NCBI RefSeq assembly: GCF_013140855.1 | Contig: NZ_JABBPG010000014.1 | Location: 1 to 64,000 of the forward strand | Length of the DNA stretch: 64,000 bases | Source of the DNA: Pseudoalteromonas caenipelagi | GTDB taxonomy: Bacteria > Pseudomonadota > Gammaproteobacteria > Enterobacterales > Alteromonadaceae | Direction: 5' to 3' | Part shown: in pieces, positions 9,159-18,716 of the stretch | How the letters are laid out: each line of letters starts with the position of its first letter | Position numbering within the stretch: position 1 is the stretch's first letter | The notes under the pieces: generated by a model | What the model saw: the letters and a program-made list of their open reading frames with translations, nothing else | Told to the model about the DNA's origin: nothing | Database searches by the model: none | Position numbers and translations under genes: made by a program

Positions 9159-9773
9159 ATGCTCAATCCGCTTATCGATGCCATTTTCCTCGTTATCTCA
9201 GATCAACAGATACACAAGGTGCATACTATAAGCCGCTCTGTGGATATCAATGAAGTTTTACCAAAATTAGACAAAGACCCCTATAAAGATTTATTTAAAA
9301 AAAACTTTCTAATCATGAATGCGCTGTACCAGCTTCAGCAGGAGTTGTTCGATGATGGATATTATTTGCACATTAGTAGCATGCATATTGAGCTTTTTGA
9401 GCTGAAAGAAAATACACTGGCAGACAAAGAAGCCTTGCGAGATTACTATTTAGACTGGCGTAATTACGAAACTTCGGAGCAAGAGATCATCGAATTATTA
9501 GATGACTTTTGGCAACAGTTAGGCAAATACAAAGTAATGAAAAACGCTTCAAATGAGCGTATTAAAGACTTGTGTCTGCGATGGGCATTGCCCTATCCCT
9601 ATGACCATCAAAATTTAAAGAAGTGTTGGCGCCAATATGCTGTAGCACATCACCCAGACAAAGAAAGCGGGAGTACAGAGCGCTTTAAGCAACTCAAAGA
9701 TGAATATGAATTGCTTAAAGCCCATTTAAATACTGTTAACTCACGCGGCGTACGCGAAACTTTCTGCCCTTAA
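9159..9773 (+). CDS. DnaJ-related protein with C-terminal J domain
   Basis: This 204-residue protein has an N-terminal alpha-helical region of the DNAJ_related type (residues about 1-130), followed by a short C-terminal J domain (about 148-197) with the diagnostic HPD motif in AHHPDKES. J domains stimulate Hsp70 ATPase, so it is probably a specialised DnaK co-chaperone. There is no Gly/Phe or zinc-finger region, so it is not canonical DnaJ. It diverges from the hybrid kinase gene and overlaps the 3' end of dbpA by 38 bp in convergent orientation. The client is unknown. Confidence 0.78.
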   Translation: MLNPLIDAIFLVISDQQIHKVHTISRSVDINEVLPKLDKDPYKDLFKKNFLIMNALYQLQQELFDDGYYLHISSMHIELFELKENTLADKEALRDYYLDWRNYETSEQEIIELLDDFWQQLGKYKVMKNASNERIKDLCLRWALPYPYDHQNLKKCWRQYAVAHHPDKESGSTERFKQLKDEYELLKAHLNTVNSRGVRETFCP

Positions 9774-11121
9774 GTTTTCCTTCACTTAATTTGCGAAATG
9801 CTGGTTTAGCAGCATCACGCGCGACTGCAACATAGGCGCTGTTATCAAGCACATTTATTTTTCCTATTTGTGCAAACGCAATACCTTGTTCTCCAGTCAA
9901 ACTACCAACAATATCGCCAGGACGTACTTTTTGCTTTTTACCGCCATCAATTTGTAATGTCACCATATCTGGTTTGTAAGGTGGTTTATCTAATAAATTG
10001 TGTGATGGCACTGGCGTAGGTTCAAAATCGCGGTCATATACATCGCCAATTTGAGCGACTTTAAACGCTTCACTTTCACCATAAATCGAGCACGCCAAGC
10101 CTTTTTTACCACCTCGCCCTGTCCGCCCAACTCGGTGTACATGAGTTTGTGAGTCATGTGCTAAGTGATAATTTATCACCATATCCATATCATCGATGTC
10201 CAGCCCTCGCGCAGCAACATCTGTTGCAACTAATATAGATGCGCTTTTGTTGGCAAAGCGAATTAAGGTTTGTTCTCGCTCCCGTTGTTCCAAATCACCA
10301 TGTAAAGCAACGGTATTGAAGCCAGCAGCAGTGAGATCATCACACACCTTTTGCGTTTCTACTTTGGTATTACAAAATACCACACAGCTTTGCGGCTTGT
10401 ACTGTAACAACAGTAAGCGCAACGTGTTAAAACGTAACTTGTTATTATCTAACTTAAAGAAGAGTTGTTTGATGCTGGTATTCACCGTTTGGTCTTCAAC
10501 TTTAACCATATGTGGATTTTGCATCACACGCTCAGCAATCGCTTCAATACGCTTTTGATACGTTGCACTGAATAACAATGTCTGACGCTGTTTGGGTAAA
10601 TACGACACAATATTGTCTAAGGCATCAGCAAAGCCCATATCAAGCATCTGATCGGCTTCGTCTAACACTAAGCTGGTCACTTCGGTTAAATTTAACGTCC
10701 CTTTAAAAAGGTGATCTTCTATACGTCCAGGTGTGCCAACAATAATGTGTGCGCCATGCTCAAGAGAACCAATTTGAGGTCCAATAGGCACTCCCCCGCA
10801 TAATGTTAAAATTTTGATATTATGAATGCCACGAGCAAGTTTACGCATTTCAGTCGCCACTTGCTCAGCCAACTCTCTTGTCGGACACAACACAAGCCCT
10901 TGTACTCGATAGCGATTCACATTTAGACGAGATAACACACCTAAACTAAAAGCCACTGTTTTACCGGAACCCGTTTTTGCCTGTGCAATGACATCTTTTC
11001 CCGACAAAACCACAGGCAGGCTTTGTGCTTGGATGGGCGTCATGCTTTTAAAGCCTAAATCTGTCAACGTTTCTAACAGCTCTGCTGCTAAAGGTAAGGT
11101 ATTAAATGCGGCTGTATTCAT
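9736..11121 (-). CDS. dbpA: ATP-dependent RNA helicase DbpA
   Basis: This 461-residue DEAD-box helicase has Q motif MTPIQAQ, Walker A AKTGSGKT, DEADQMLDMG, FSAT and HRVGRTGRGG. After the helicase core comes the DbpA-specific RNA-binding domain (about residues 385-461), with GDIVGSLTGE and IGKINVLDN. In E. coli this domain targets the enzyme to hairpin 92 of 23S rRNA during large-subunit assembly. Length and domain order are normal. The gene is monocistronic by context and its 3' end overlaps the J-domain gene. It is the second DEAD-box helicase in the window, clearly distinct from RhlB. Confidence 0.94.
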   Translation of the reverse strand: MNTAAFNTLPLAAELLETLTDLGFKSMTPIQAQSLPVVLSGKDVIAQAKTGSGKTVAFSLGVLSRLNVNRYRVQGLVLCPTRELAEQVATEMRKLARGIHNIKILTLCGGVPIGPQIGSLEHGAHIIVGTPGRIEDHLFKGTLNLTEVTSLVLDEADQMLDMGFADALDNIVSYLPKQRQTLLFSATYQKRIEAIAERVMQNPHMVKVEDQTVNTSIKQLFFKLDNNKLRFNTLRLLLLQYKPQSCVVFCNTKVETQKVCDDLTAAGFNTVALHGDLEQREREQTLIRFANKSASILVATDVAARGLDIDDMDMVINYHLAHDSQTHVHRVGRTGRGGKKGLACSIYGESEAFKVAQIGDVYDRDFEPTPVPSHNLLDKPPYKPDMVTLQIDGGKKQKVRPGDIVGSLTGEQGIAFAQIGKINVLDNSAYVAVARDAAKPAFRKLSEGKLKGRKFRVRRVS

Positions 11122-11277
11122 ATGTTATTCTCAATGAATTAGATTGAAGCCGATTCTAGCAGAAATCTCACTGTGCGAATATCGCAGAGATTGAGTATTT
11201 AGTCCCATAAGGTTTGCCACCCGAGTCATTGATGCGACAATGACCGCCTGTTTTCATATTCACACCCCAAGGATACA

Positions 11278-12672
11278 ATGAAAAAACTGCTGACAACGCT
11301 ATGTGCGATAGTGCCACTAATAGGCACGGTACAGGCACAAGAATTCACTTCAACACAACTTGAACAAGTAAAGCAAGTAAGAGAACAAGCCCTCAATAGT
11401 GACCTAAGTTGGCAACTGCTCGAGTCTTTAACCTCTGAAGTTGGGCCACGTTTACCGGGTAGTGAAAATGATAAAAAGGCTGTTGCATGGGCGAAACAGC
11501 AGTTTGAACAGCTTGGTTTTGATAAGGTTTGGCTAGAGCCTGCGACTTTCCCTCATTGGCGCAGATATCGCGAATCAGGCGCTATCGTCAGTCCTTCCAC
11601 ACAGCCTTTACACCTAACGGCTCTTGGCAATAGTGTGAGTACACCTACTGATGGTATCACTGCTGCGGTAGTGATGTTTGAAACTCTAGACGAACTCATT
11701 GCCGCGCCCAAAAAAAGCTTAGAAAACAAAATTGCGTTTGTAAACTATCGCATGAACAGGCACATTGACGGAAACGGTTACGGTCCTGCAGTACGCGCTC
11801 GCAGCTCCGGCGCTGTGGAGGCTGCCAAAAAGGGCGCAATCGCATATATGATGCGTTCGGTCAGTACCAGTCATCATCGCTTTGCACATACAGGTAACAG
11901 CCGCTATCAAGAAGGGGTGAGCAAAATCCCTAACACCGCTATCGCTAACCCAGATGCAGATCAATTAGAGCGTCTAATAAAAGCAGGGCATGCAGTCTCA
12001 GTTAACATCAACCTACAAACCGAAGACTTAGGAGAAGGAACTAGTTACAACGTTATTGGTGAGATAACAGGCTCCGAGTATCCTGAACACTATGTACTAA
12101 TTGGCGGACACCTTGATTCTTGGGATTTAGGCACAGGAGCGTTAGATGATGGAGCAGGCGTTGCACTGACCATGGCTGCTGCAACCCACATCAAACAAGT
12201 CGCGCGCCCAAAACGCTCTATTCGAGTTGTACTTTTTGCCGCAGAGGAGCTAGGACTGTGGGGTGCAAAAGCGTATTTCAAACAACATGCCGATAAGCTA
12301 GATAACATCGTTGCGGCAGCAGAATCAGATTTTGGCGCAGACCTTGTATATGGCTTTGAGTCGAGTGTATCGGCCACATCTTTACCAATTGTAAGAGCGA
12401 TTGCACAACAGCTAGCACCGCTAGGCATAGAATATATTCGTGCGAACAGTGCACGTGGTGGACCAGATCTTATCCCTCTTCGTCAAGCCACAGATGCGCC
12501 TATATTCGCTTTACATCAAAATGGTACTGATTACTTTGACTATCACCATACAGCTGACGATACATTAGATAAAGTTGCCCCTGATAAGCTCAAGCAAAAC
12601 ACTGCAGCGTATGCCGTATTTGCTATGATGGCAGCCAACGCCAAGACAACGCTTACTGGTAAAGCTAAATAG
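11278..12672 (+). CDS. Secreted M28-family zinc peptidase (carboxypeptidase Q-like)
   Basis: This is a 464-residue exported peptidase with a clear signal peptide ending near VQAQ. A PA-like insert lies around residues 100-240. The M28 catalytic domain shows the metal-ligand series GGHLDSWD, GALDDGAG, AAEELGLWG, ESDFG and FDYHHTADD, so both zinc sites appear intact. The order matches the carboxypeptidase Q / plasma glutamate carboxypeptidase group, which releases amino acids from small peptides. It stands alone between dbpA and the Sel1-type gene. It probably works in the periplasm or outside the cell in peptide scavenging. Confidence 0.88.
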   Translation: MKKLLTTLCAIVPLIGTVQAQEFTSTQLEQVKQVREQALNSDLSWQLLESLTSEVGPRLPGSENDKKAVAWAKQQFEQLGFDKVWLEPATFPHWRRYRESGAIVSPSTQPLHLTALGNSVSTPTDGITAAVVMFETLDELIAAPKKSLENKIAFVNYRMNRHIDGNGYGPAVRARSSGAVEAAKKGAIAYMMRSVSTSHHRFAHTGNSRYQEGVSKIPNTAIANPDADQLERLIKAGHAVSVNINLQTEDLGEGTSYNVIGEITGSEYPEHYVLIGGHLDSWDLGTGALDDGAGVALTMAAATHIKQVARPKRSIRVVLFAAEELGLWGAKAYFKQHADKLDNIVAAAESDFGADLVYGFESSVSATSLPIVRAIAQQLAPLGIEYIRANSARGGPDLIPLRQATDAPIFALHQNGTDYFDYHHTADDTLDKVAPDKLKQNTAAYAVFAMMAANAKTTLTGKAK

Positions 12673-12814
12673 TCCTTCGAGTGGTCGCCGTTTTGCGGCC
12701 GCTTTACTATTCCCGTCCTTCGTTCATTTTCGCTAAATATACTACTGTTAGCAATCTACACGAACTCTTGTTAAAGTGTGAACTCATCAGAGCATATATC
12801 ATAGGGAATAATGT

Positions 12815-13636
12815 ATGTACTTTAATAGCTTATCAATGATTCATCGGCTAACACTCAATATACATGGTTGGCTAGAGCTGGTAATCGTAAAATACAAAGT
12901 ACAACTTATTCTCTTGTTCACCATTATAGCCGTTATTCATCAAGCCCTCTCATATCAGCAATCACACCGTCTGCAACAAACTGTGTTACTGCAACCACAA
13001 AAGGACGATGTATGGATAATCAATATGGGACACTTCCAAACCCAGCGCAAATACCAAGCACAGTATCGAGTCGCACAGGTGCTAAATGTCACAGGTGAGC
13101 ATGTTGAGCTGCAGCAAGGTAGCTTTACTTACCGTAAAAGGCGCGGCGCAGAACGTGCGATATCTCTTGATTCTCTGATGCTAGATAGCTATTTTAGAAA
13201 GCAAACACTGACCCTAAAACGTAGCGAACTTCTGTCATATTTTGAGGCGCAAGCCATTGATACGGTATATCGCCCCGAAGATATTTATGTACTAGGTGGA
13301 ATCGTAAAAAGACGCGCTATGCCCAAAGCTATCAATGCCAGCATCCGCACAAAGGTGGTGCTTAACCATTACAACAACGAAGGTATAACGCTTTTCCAAA
13401 AAGGTGAATATCAAGCTGCGCGAGAAAGCTTTTTACAAGCGGCTGAGCAAGGTGATAGTTGGGGACAATATAATTTGGCTGGTATGTTAGAGCACGGACA
13501 AGGCGGAGAAAAAGACTTACAGCAAGCGATTTATTGGCTAGAACAAGCAGCTGTACAAGGACATAGCCAAGCAAAACAGCTGCACAAAGATCTGTGTATA
13601 CAACAACGGGCACTATGCACTAATGAGATTCATTAA
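12815..13636 (+). CDS. Membrane-anchored protein with Sel1-like repeats
   Basis: I do not recognise this 273-residue protein as a named family. A single membrane helix lies near residues 28-46. It is followed by a beta-rich, basic middle region (about 60-175) and two Sel1/TPR-like repeats at the C-terminus (GEYQAARESFLQAAEQGD and the AIYWLEQAAVQGH segment). Sel1 repeats usually mediate protein contacts. The helix position suggests the repeats are in the periplasm. AGGGAA precedes the ATG at 12815. Its end overlaps the convergent GGDEF-EAL gene by 17 bp. The function is unknown. Confidence 0.7.
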   Translation: MYFNSLSMIHRLTLNIHGWLELVIVKYKVQLILLFTIIAVIHQALSYQQSHRLQQTVLLQPQKDDVWIINMGHFQTQRKYQAQYRVAQVLNVTGEHVELQQGSFTYRKRRGAERAISLDSLMLDSYFRKQTLTLKRSELLSYFEAQAIDTVYRPEDIYVLGGIVKRRAMPKAINASIRTKVVLNHYNNEGITLFQKGEYQAARESFLQAAEQGDSWGQYNLAGMLEHGQGGEKDLQQAIYWLEQAAVQGHSQAKQLHKDLCIQQRALCTNEIH

Positions 13637-16265
13637 AGTGCATCAGATATGCTTCAAAATCTTCGGCCCCCAAAGGTCGACTATGGTAGAAGCCTTGCGT
13701 AAAGTCACAGTGTAACTGCTTTAACAGACCAAGCTGCTCAGCAGTTTCGACCCCTTCAGCGACCACTTTAAGATTTAAATTAGCTGCCATCGAAATAATC
13801 GCAGCGACCAGAGCTCGGTCTTCTGCATCAGCGGGGAGGTCACGAATAAACTCTTTATCAATTTTTAACTTAGATAGTGGAAAACGCTTTAAGTAACTCA
13901 AAGATGAGTACCCGGTGCCAAAGTCATCAATCGCCAGCTCAACGCCCATTTCTCGCAGTGAGTCTAGTTGTCGCAAAATATGACCTGAATTATCAGCCAA
14001 TACATTTTCGGTAATTTCTAGAGTTAAACAATTGGCTGGTAAGCCCGTTTCTCGCAGTACCTTTGCGACCAGTACAGAGACATCTTGTCGCTTAAACTGT
14101 GTACTTGATACATTAACGGTCATAAAGAAAGGTTTGCAGGCTTTGTCATACCAACTTTTAGCTTGAGAGCACGCTTGATAAAGCACCCACTCACCCATTG
14201 CTAAAATCAATCCAAGCTCTTCACTGACTGGAATAAACTCTACAGGAGATACCTCTCCCAGCGTCTCACTTCGCCAGCGCAGTAAAGCCTCGCAGCCAAG
14301 GCGCTGTCCTTGGGTATCATGAATGGGCTGATAAACAACATATAGTTCTTTATTGATAAGGGATTTATGCAGCGCCCCTTCAAGTTGGCTACGTGCTTTA
14401 GCATTTTCGTGCATGGCACTGGTATAAAATTGAAAGCAATTTCTACCATGCTCTTTGGCTTTATACATGGCACTGTCGGCATTTCTCAACAATACTTTTC
14501 TGTCATCGCCATCATCAGGGTAAAAAGTGATCCCTATGCTGCCTGAGACAAATGCTTCATGCCCTTCAAGCACAAATTGACTGCTCAACTGATGCAAAAT
14601 TTTATTGGCGATTCCCTCAACATCTCTGATGCTTTTGATGTCTGTTAGCAAAATTGCAAACTCATCTCCCCCTAAACGCGCGACCGTATCTGAGCTTCTG
14701 GTACAATCTTGAATGCGCTGAGCCGCTTCAATTAAGAGTAAATCGCCAATATGATGTCCCAGCGTGTCGTTAATTGCCTTGAAACGGTCTAAGTCAATAA
14801 AGCAGATAGCCAAACGGGTTTGTTGTGCCTTGGCATTGTCTAAAGCTTGATCAAACTTTTCATGATAGTGGTGACGATTCGCCAAGCCAGTTAAGGTGTC
14901 AAAATTAGCCTGCTGCCACATCATTTGCTCATGATGTTTACGCGACGTAATGTCGTTAAATAAGGCAACATACATTTCAATTTCACCTTCGTTGTCAAAC
15001 ACTGCAGATACTTGCAACCAACTTGGATATACATCGCCACTTTTACGACGGTTCCAAATTTCACCTTCCCAGTGACCTCGTTCATTGAGCGTTTGATACA
15101 ACTTGCTGAAGTAGGCACTACCATGGTGACCTGAATTAAACATCGCTGGTGACTGGCCTATTACTTCATCAGCGCAAAACCCTGTGATCTCCGTAAAAGC
15201 CCTATTTACCATCTGAATACGATTGCCTCTATCAGAAACCAATACCCCTTCACTGGTTGTATCAAACACTGTACTTGCTAGGCGCTGACTTTTTTCTTGT
15301 GCCAAACGTTCAGTAATATCCTGCAACACATACACATATCCAACATGTTGTTTTAACGAATCTAACACTGGATTTTTGGTAACGCTAAACACGCTATTAT
15401 GGTTTGCAATGTTGATCTCACAATGCACTTGATAACACGTACTCTGTTTTGTACAAGGACAGCTCTTCAAAAGTGCTTCTATGGGCTGATTAAGCAAATC
15501 ATGGGTAACACCAAACACATCTTGAACGCGTTGATTAGCCGATAAAATGGTGCCTTGCTTATCGGTGAACACCAGCAAATCAATAATACTATCAAAAATT
15601 GCTGTAAGCCTAGCCCCTTGAGCCTCAGAACGTTGCTTCGCGCTGCGCAAACGGACCAAAAGTACCACAAGCACAATTGTTGATATCAGCAATATGACAA
15701 TGATCGCCGCCAGCAACAGTATCCGCATACTGTTCATTTGCTGAATTTCTTTTGTCTGCTCGGATACTTGCTCTTCCAAATTATTTTGATAGTACCAAAG
15801 CGCATCTTGTAGCTCACGCTGGGCACTGATGTCGTGGATCACCGATAACAGCTGAGATTGCCCTTTTTGATCGGTAAAAGGAGCCGAATACACACTGACA
15901 GTGCGCAATGTACCATCTGCAAGTTGATGTCTAAAAATAAAGTAGTTACGGCCCTCAGCAAGTGCCTGAGCACGCTCTTGTGCAACTTGCTCATCACTAA
16001 GCTGATTAATGTCTTGAATGCGCATTCCCTGAAGTTCATCAACAGCATACCCATAAAACTTTGCCGCCGCGTCATTGGCCGCAATAATGTCTCCTGATTC
16101 GGGATTGATGATCATCATCACCGCGCTATGTTGCAAAAAGACGGGATCGTGATTAGACAGTGCAGCTAAGTTGCTACAAAAAAAAGAGAAACACAGAGCT
16201 ATTGTTTTTATTATCTTCAATCGAGCCACCAGAAAAATAAAGGCTTGAGACCGACTATAGAGCAA
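13620..16265 (-). CDS. PAS-GGDEF-EAL c-di-GMP signalling protein
   Basis: This 881-residue protein contains three PAS domains. The first (about 45-150) follows an N-terminal membrane segment or signal. A membrane helix sits near 185-208. A second PAS (about 215-315) and a third (about 325-440) come next, then GGDEF and EAL. The cyclase motif LGGDEF (about 531-535) and the phosphodiesterase signatures CEALLRW (about 658-664) and DDFGTGYSS are intact, so both activities are possible. The second PAS holds Cys269, Cys271, Cys277 and Cys282. The start is TTG with AAGGAAG ahead of it. The net activity cannot be predicted. Confidence 0.9.
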   Translation of the reverse strand: MLYSRSQAFIFLVARLKIIKTIALCFSFFCSNLAALSNHDPVFLQHSAVMMIINPESGDIIAANDAAAKFYGYAVDELQGMRIQDINQLSDEQVAQERAQALAEGRNYFIFRHQLADGTLRTVSVYSAPFTDQKGQSQLLSVIHDISAQRELQDALWYYQNNLEEQVSEQTKEIQQMNSMRILLLAAIIVILLISTIVLVVLLVRLRSAKQRSEAQGARLTAIFDSIIDLLVFTDKQGTILSANQRVQDVFGVTHDLLNQPIEALLKSCPCTKQSTCYQVHCEINIANHNSVFSVTKNPVLDSLKQHVGYVYVLQDITERLAQEKSQRLASTVFDTTSEGVLVSDRGNRIQMVNRAFTEITGFCADEVIGQSPAMFNSGHHGSAYFSKLYQTLNERGHWEGEIWNRRKSGDVYPSWLQVSAVFDNEGEIEMYVALFNDITSRKHHEQMMWQQANFDTLTGLANRHHYHEKFDQALDNAKAQQTRLAICFIDLDRFKAINDTLGHHIGDLLLIEAAQRIQDCTRSSDTVARLGGDEFAILLTDIKSIRDVEGIANKILHQLSSQFVLEGHEAFVSGSIGITFYPDDGDDRKVLLRNADSAMYKAKEHGRNCFQFYTSAMHENAKARSQLEGALHKSLINKELYVVYQPIHDTQGQRLGCEALLRWRSETLGEVSPVEFIPVSEELGLILAMGEWVLYQACSQAKSWYDKACKPFFMTVNVSSTQFKRQDVSVLVAKVLRETGLPANCLTLEITENVLADNSGHILRQLDSLREMGVELAIDDFGTGYSSLSYLKRFPLSKLKIDKEFIRDLPADAEDRALVAAIISMAANLNLKVVAEGVETAEQLGLLKQLHCDFTQGFYHSRPLGAEDFEAYLMHFNESH

Positions 16266-16374
16266 AGCGCTTCCTTTTAAAATACTTCAAAGCCCTAAGT
16301 ATTGCACAACATCAAATAAAGCGCAGATTACTGCCATTTCAAAGTCATCTTGTTATACTTGGTCACAAACTCAG

Positions 16375-17859
16375 ATGCCTAGTAATCAAATGAAATATAA
16401 AGACTTGCGAGATTTTATAACACGCCTTGAAGAACAAGGCGAATTAGTGCGTATCTCTCAGCCCATTTCAACCAAATTAGAAATGACGGAAATAGCCGAT
16501 AGAACACTAAGAGCTGGCGGTCCAGCTTTGTTGTTTGAAAATCCTATCGGATTTGATATCCCAGTTTTAGCAAACTTGTTTGGCACCCCAAAACGTGTTG
16601 CTATGGGTATGGGTCAAGAAGATGTTAGCGCTTTGCGCGAAGTGGGTAAATTACTGGCCTTTTTAAAAGAGCCAGAACCCCCAAAAGGTATTAGAGAGGC
16701 GCTAGGGCAACTACCGGCATACAAGCAAGTCCTCAACATGCCAGCAAAAGAAGTACGCAAGGCACCCTGCCAGCAAGTTGTACTCAGTGGTGACGATGTT
16801 GACTTAACTAAGCTTCCTATTCAGCATTGTTGGCCTGGCGATGCCGCCCCTTTGATCACATGGGGCCTAACGGTAACTCGTGGCCCATACAAAACTAGGC
16901 AAAATTTAGGTATCTACCGCCAGCAACTACTGGGGAAGAATAAGATTATTATGCGCTGGTTATCCCATCGTGGTGGCGCATTAGATTTTCAAGAGTGGTG
17001 TAAAGAACATCCAGGCGAGCCGTACCCAGTATCGGTGGCACTGGGAGCCGATCCTGCTACCATTCTAGGTGCCGTAACACCTGTGCCTGATACGCTCAGT
17101 GAATATGCTTTCGCAGGGCTGTTACGTGGCGCAAAAACAGAAGTTGTTAAGTCGATATCTAACGATTTGCAAGTGCCTGCCAACGCAGAAATAATACTCG
17201 AAGGGTATATCATGCCTGGCGAGTTGGCACCTGAAGGCCCTTATGGTGACCATACAGGTTACTACAATGAAGTCGATGATTTTCCGGTCATGACTATCAC
17301 TCATATCACCCATCGCAAAGACCCTATTTACCATAGCACTTACACTGGCCGCCCACCGGATGAACCCGCTATTCTTGGCGTGGCATTAAACGAAGTGTTT
17401 GTGCCGATTTTGCAAAAACAATTTCCTGAAATAGTTGATTTTTACTTACCGCCTGAAGGATGTTCATACCGTATGGCTGTCGTGACTATGAAGAAGCAAT
17501 ATCCAGGTCATGCTAAGCGAGTCATGATGGGAGTTTGGTCTTTCCTCAGACAATTTATGTACACTAAGTTTGTCATTGTCTGTGATGATGACGTAAATGC
17601 CAGAGATTGGAATGATGTCATTTGGGCTATTACAACACGCATGGACCCTTCGAGAGACACCACGCTTATCGACAATACCCCAATAGATTATTTAGATTTT
17701 GCTTCGCCAGTATCAGGTCTAGGTTCAAAAATGGGACTCGATGCAACGAACAAGTGGCCTGGCGAAACCGACAGAGAATGGGGTGAACCAATTGTCATGG
17801 ATGAGACCACAAAGCAGCGTGTTGATGAAATTTGGGATAGCCTTGGAATTAAGACCTAG
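16375..17859 (+). CDS. ubiD: UbiD, 3-octaprenyl-4-hydroxybenzoate decarboxylase
   Basis: This 494-residue UbiD family protein decarboxylates polyprenyl-4-hydroxybenzoate in ubiquinone synthesis, using prenylated FMN made by UbiX (not in the window). Identity to E. coli UbiD is obvious along its length, for example GPALLFENP, RQNLGIYRQQ, MRWLSHRGGALD, EGPYGDHTGYYNEVD and GLGSKMGLDATNKWPGE. Neither ATG (16375 nor 16390) has a good RBS. The second would give MKYKDLRDF, close to the E. coli start region. It is followed by fre on the same strand, as in E. coli. Confidence 0.97.
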   Translation: MPSNQMKYKDLRDFITRLEEQGELVRISQPISTKLEMTEIADRTLRAGGPALLFENPIGFDIPVLANLFGTPKRVAMGMGQEDVSALREVGKLLAFLKEPEPPKGIREALGQLPAYKQVLNMPAKEVRKAPCQQVVLSGDDVDLTKLPIQHCWPGDAAPLITWGLTVTRGPYKTRQNLGIYRQQLLGKNKIIMRWLSHRGGALDFQEWCKEHPGEPYPVSVALGADPATILGAVTPVPDTLSEYAFAGLLRGAKTEVVKSISNDLQVPANAEIILEGYIMPGELAPEGPYGDHTGYYNEVDDFPVMTITHITHRKDPIYHSTYTGRPPDEPAILGVALNEVFVPILQKQFPEIVDFYLPPEGCSYRMAVVTMKKQYPGHAKRVMMGVWSFLRQFMYTKFVIVCDDDVNARDWNDVIWAITTRMDPSRDTTLIDNTPIDYLDFASPVSGLGSKMGLDATNKWPGETDREWGEPIVMDETTKQRVDEIWDSLGIKT

Positions 17860-17945
17860 CAATAGGATATCAAAAGGCGCTGTGATAAAGTGCCGACACT
17901 TTATACAAACTTTTATATTGTTAGCCCCCGTGCGAAAGGTAAAAT

Positions 17946-18659
17946 ATGCAATTAGTTAACGCTGAAGTGGTAACTATCAGCCCACTTACAGAATTTGTTC
18001 ACAAAGTAACGCTTAAACCCGATACTGCCGTGTCATTTGAAGCAGGACAGTATCTACAGCTAGTATTAGGTGAAAAAGACAAGCGCGCCTTTTCAATCGC
18101 CAGTCGTCCATCAATGCACCACGAGCTTGAATTACACATTGGCGCCTCTGGCGCGGACTCTTATGCAATGCAAGCGCTTGAACACCTTCAACAAGCACAC
18201 ACGAATAAGCAAAGTGTTGTACTTGAGGTAGGATTAGGTATCTCACAGCTACGTGTTGATAACCAACGTCCTATCATACTACTTGCTGGCGGCACCGGGT
18301 TTTCTTACATTAAATCTATGGCCGATCACCTTGCAGAAATCGAGTTTACTCAGCCTGTGCTACTGTATTGGGGCGTAAAAGAAGAGTCCGCTTTATATGC
18401 TAAGCAAGAGATGGAAGCGTGGGCTGCCAGCCGTAAGAATTTTCAGTTTATTCCTGTTGTTGAAAATGCCTCTGCAACATGGCAAGGACATACGGGGTAT
18501 GTACATCAAGCCGTTATGAAAGATATCGTATCACTAGAACCGTATAGTATTTATATGGCAGGCCGTTTTGACATGATAGGCGTGGTCCGTGATGACTTTA
18601 TCAATCATGGTGCTGAGCGCGAGCACATGTACGCAGATGCTTTCGCGTTTATTAAGTAA
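17946..18659 (+). CDS. fre: NAD(P)H-flavin reductase Fre
   Basis: This 237-residue flavin reductase of the ferredoxin-reductase fold reduces free FMN/FAD/riboflavin with NAD(P)H. The flavin-binding motif RAFSIASRP and the nucleotide-binding motif LAGGTGFSY are visible, plus the terminal ADAFAFIK that is typical of Fre. Reduced flavin could serve the UbiX/UbiD system, iron reduction or ribonucleotide reductase activation. It follows ubiD by 86 bp with AAAGGT as RBS, and a bidirectional terminator closes the gene. Confidence 0.94.
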   Translation: MQLVNAEVVTISPLTEFVHKVTLKPDTAVSFEAGQYLQLVLGEKDKRAFSIASRPSMHHELELHIGASGADSYAMQALEHLQQAHTNKQSVVLEVGLGISQLRVDNQRPIILLAGGTGFSYIKSMADHLAEIEFTQPVLLYWGVKEESALYAKQEMEAWAASRKNFQFIPVVENASATWQGHTGYVHQAVMKDIVSLEPYSIYMAGRFDMIGVVRDDFINHGAEREHMYADAFAFIK

Positions 18660-18673
18660 CCTTAAACTGAGCT

Positions 18674-18707
18674 GATAAAAAACGCGCCAATGGGCGCGTT
18701 TTTTATC
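18674..18707. terminator. Bidirectional terminator between fre and add
   Basis: Fifteen base pairs (18674-18688 with 18693-18707) around loop AATG combine a GC-rich CGCGCC core with A-run and T-run flanks, so either strand has a U-tract. It separates the convergent fre and add genes. Confidence 0.92.
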
Positions 18708-18716
18708 AATACTTAA

